A stretch of DNA of 64,000 nt from Planktothricoides raciborskii GIHE-MW2 (lineage in GTDB: Bacteria; Cyanobacteriota; Cyanobacteriia; Cyanobacteriales; Laspinemataceae): positions 2,777,001-2,841,000 of the forward strand of contig NZ_CP159837.1 in assembly GCF_040564635.1 (NCBI RefSeq). The letters are read 5' to 3'. A program made the translations under genes and the position numbers. Below, in pieces: positions 62,806 through 64,000 of this stretch. Each line of letters starts with the position of its first letter. Position 1 is the stretch's first letter. The notes under the pieces were generated by a model, which was not told the origin of the DNA, ran no database searches, and was given only the letters and a program-made list of their open reading frames with translations.

Positions 62806-64000
62806 TTATGGGTTGGATGATTGCGGATCCGGATCCTGCCAGAAGACGATTCCATCATTAATCGGTTGCAGTTCGCTACCGGGATAATAGAATTTGAGGA
62901 TGCGATCGCTACTCCATCCCAGGTCGGCCAAGCGGTGAGAGCCGGTTTGACTCAGACCCACCCCATGTCCGAAGCCACCGCCGACAAAGACATAACCTTT
63001 TAAAGTTTTATCGGCTCCATAAATAGGCTCTAGATAAAATAAGGTACTCAGAGGGGCATAAAAAGCTTGTAAGATTTCATCTTTTCGCAACAGCAGGTGG
63101 CCCATGTCAGTGGTGACTTTGAGCGCGATCGCCCGACCCGCAGGACTGCGTTCGACCACTTCGAGAAGCTGAATAGTTTTGAAATTGACGAAAGGATGTT
63201 TCTGCCGCTCTAGATATTTCCGCAAGTCTTGGTTTAGTTTGGCCATGAGACTGGTTTCCCGCCACCGAAACAAGCCATCCCAGTCTTCTTCGTTAAATCC
63301 TTTTTGCAAACTAATAAATTTGCGGAAGTTTTCCTCCGAGGATAAATTCATCTTAGATAAGTCCCAGATATTGCTCACGGAGTCTATCACCGCTTGCAAG
63401 TAGGGGCGATCGGATCCATCCCACATATCACTAAAGGGTGCAGTGATGCCCCCAGTGGTGGAAGAGTAGAGGGCATCGACTAATTCGTTGTTGTAGGTGA
63501 GGACTTTGCCTGCGGTGGCAGCGATCGCCTGATCTGCGGGTTCCCAGCTTTCCCCAATGCCTTTGTAAACTTGGCATTGAGTATCGGCACAAATTTGATA
63601 ATCATCCACGGCAAATCGCCGTAAGTTTCGCAATACATAAGTCCGGGCAATGATCGCTTGGGCTTCCAAGGCCGCATTAGGGGCATCAGCCCCGACTTCA
63701 TGGGGGACGACTCCCCGTAAGTAAGTTTCCAAGGCCACCTGGTTGACTAAGGTAAAGTTGCCGTGGGCATTGGGCTGGATGCGAAGTTTTCCGGGATAAA
63801 GTCGTCGATCTCGGTCGTTTTTACTTCGAGAAACTTGGATTAATCCTTTCCCAGCGGTAATTTCCAGTTCCCGTCGATGATAGCTATAGCCATTTAGCTG
63901 CCAAGTGACGGTGAGTTGTTGATTTTGGAGTCCCGTGTCTAGAAATGCGGTTTTGGCGATTTCTGCGGGTAAACTGACCAAGAGGAGGCGCCGCAGTAGG
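62806..64000 (-). CDS. SpoIID/LytB domain protein, N-terminus beyond right edge
   Basis: At least 398 codons; the frame is open to the window edge (…LLRRLLLVSLPAEIAKTAF), so the start lies outside. SpoIID signature: YLRGVVPHEVGADAPNAALE, AQAIIARTYVLRN, YSSTTGGITAPFSDMWDGSD, FVGGGFGHGVGLSQTGSHRL. SpoIID-type enzymes are lytic transglycosylases acting on denuded glycan strands; cyanobacterial homologues have a presumed cell-wall amidase-enhancer role. Confidence 0.88.
   Translation of the reverse strand, partial: LLRRLLLVSLPAEIAKTAFLDTGLQNQQLTVTWQLNGYSYHRRELEITAGKGLIQVSRSKNDRDRRLYPGKLRIQPNAHGNFTLVNQVALETYLRGVVPHEVGADAPNAALEAQAIIARTYVLRNLRRFAVDDYQICADTQCQVYKGIGESWEPADQAIAATAGKVLTYNNELVDALYSSTTGGITAPFSDMWDGSDRPYLQAVIDSVSNIWDLSKMNLSSEENFRKFISLQKGFNEEDWDGLFRWRETSLMAKLNQDLRKYLERQKHPFVNFKTIQLLEVVERSPAGRAIALKVTTDMGHLLLRKDEILQAFYAPLSTLFYLEPIYGADKTLKGYVFVGGGFGHGVGLSQTGSHRLADLGWSSDRILKFYYPGSELQPINDGIVFWQDPDPQSSNP

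Overview
The window is chromosomal DNA of a cyanobacterium, most likely a filamentous Oscillatoriales-type strain. The evidence is four psbA genes, plant-type ferredoxin, biliverdin reductase, a kinase-GUN4 fusion, the cyanobacterial families DUF1830 and DUF4327, a bidirectional hoxEFUYH hydrogenase operon, and very frequent GCGATCGC (HIP1) octamers. A 2-methylisoborneol (MIB) operon would fit a benthic or planktonic odour-producing Oscillatoriales, but I cannot name the genus from sequence alone.

Layout. 1-3221 (minus): GC-richer MIB operon encoding a family 2B encapsulin shell, geranyl-diphosphate methyltransferase and the N-terminal two thirds of MIB synthase, with a perfect 41-bp palindrome upstream. 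3511-6376: nested insertion-sequence wreckage (an IS630-type gene split by IS1-like elements, and an IS4-type remnant). 6899-9954: msrA, DUF1830, psbA copy 1. 10194-11798: decayed Uma2/mntA/hepT/xisI/DUF433/DUF6883/DUF4926 genes. 11921-13972: an apparently uncharacterised three-gene unit (Sec-exported glycine-zipper peptide, periplasmic C39-type protease, outer-membrane beta-barrel). 14105-27030: a quasi-palindromic block, NTPase> <psbA [hydrogenase operon] psbA> hicAB <NTPase. 27193-33130: MORN-protein pair and a toxin-antitoxin/nuclease array (mntA/hepT, xisHI, DUF433, Uma2) interrupted by a 0.9-kb TIR-bounded element that carries an ORF-less group II intron. 33371-44794: a sulfur-oxidation neighbourhood (rhodanese remnants, DUF2214, Rieske protein, DUF2892, an HdrC-B-A-C-B cluster in the order of the sHdr sulfur-oxidising complex, and two sulfide:quinone reductase-type flavoproteins). 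45268-49669: PP2C phosphatase, FHA-kinase, DUF4327. 50463-56447: another STAND NTPase, a GNAT acetyltransferase, and a third psbA-NTPase cassette, which is an inverted near-copy of 14.1-16.9 kb. 57100-64000: kinase-GUN4, pentapeptide protein, YbjN-domain protein, bvdR, ferredoxin and a truncated SpoIID-domain gene.

How the parts relate. Three of the four psbA genes sit tail-to-tail with nearly identical HTH-STAND NTPase genes. Each NTPase promoter carries the same tandem 10-bp GTAGGATTTG repeats inside and upstream of its -35/-10 region, and each is followed on the far side by a different divergent gene. This suggests a modular, self-regulated accessory cassette whose partner gene is exchanged. 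Separately, the SQRs, sHdr-like complex, Rieske protein and hydrogenase suggest a strain able to use sulfide or live in micro-oxic mats. All four D1 proteins appear identical and are of the Glu130 (high-light/stress) type. Repeats (REP-like palindromes, two MITE families, heptanucleotide STRRs) are abundant, and several duplicated loci in the window give intact/disrupted comparisons for reading insertions and deletions.
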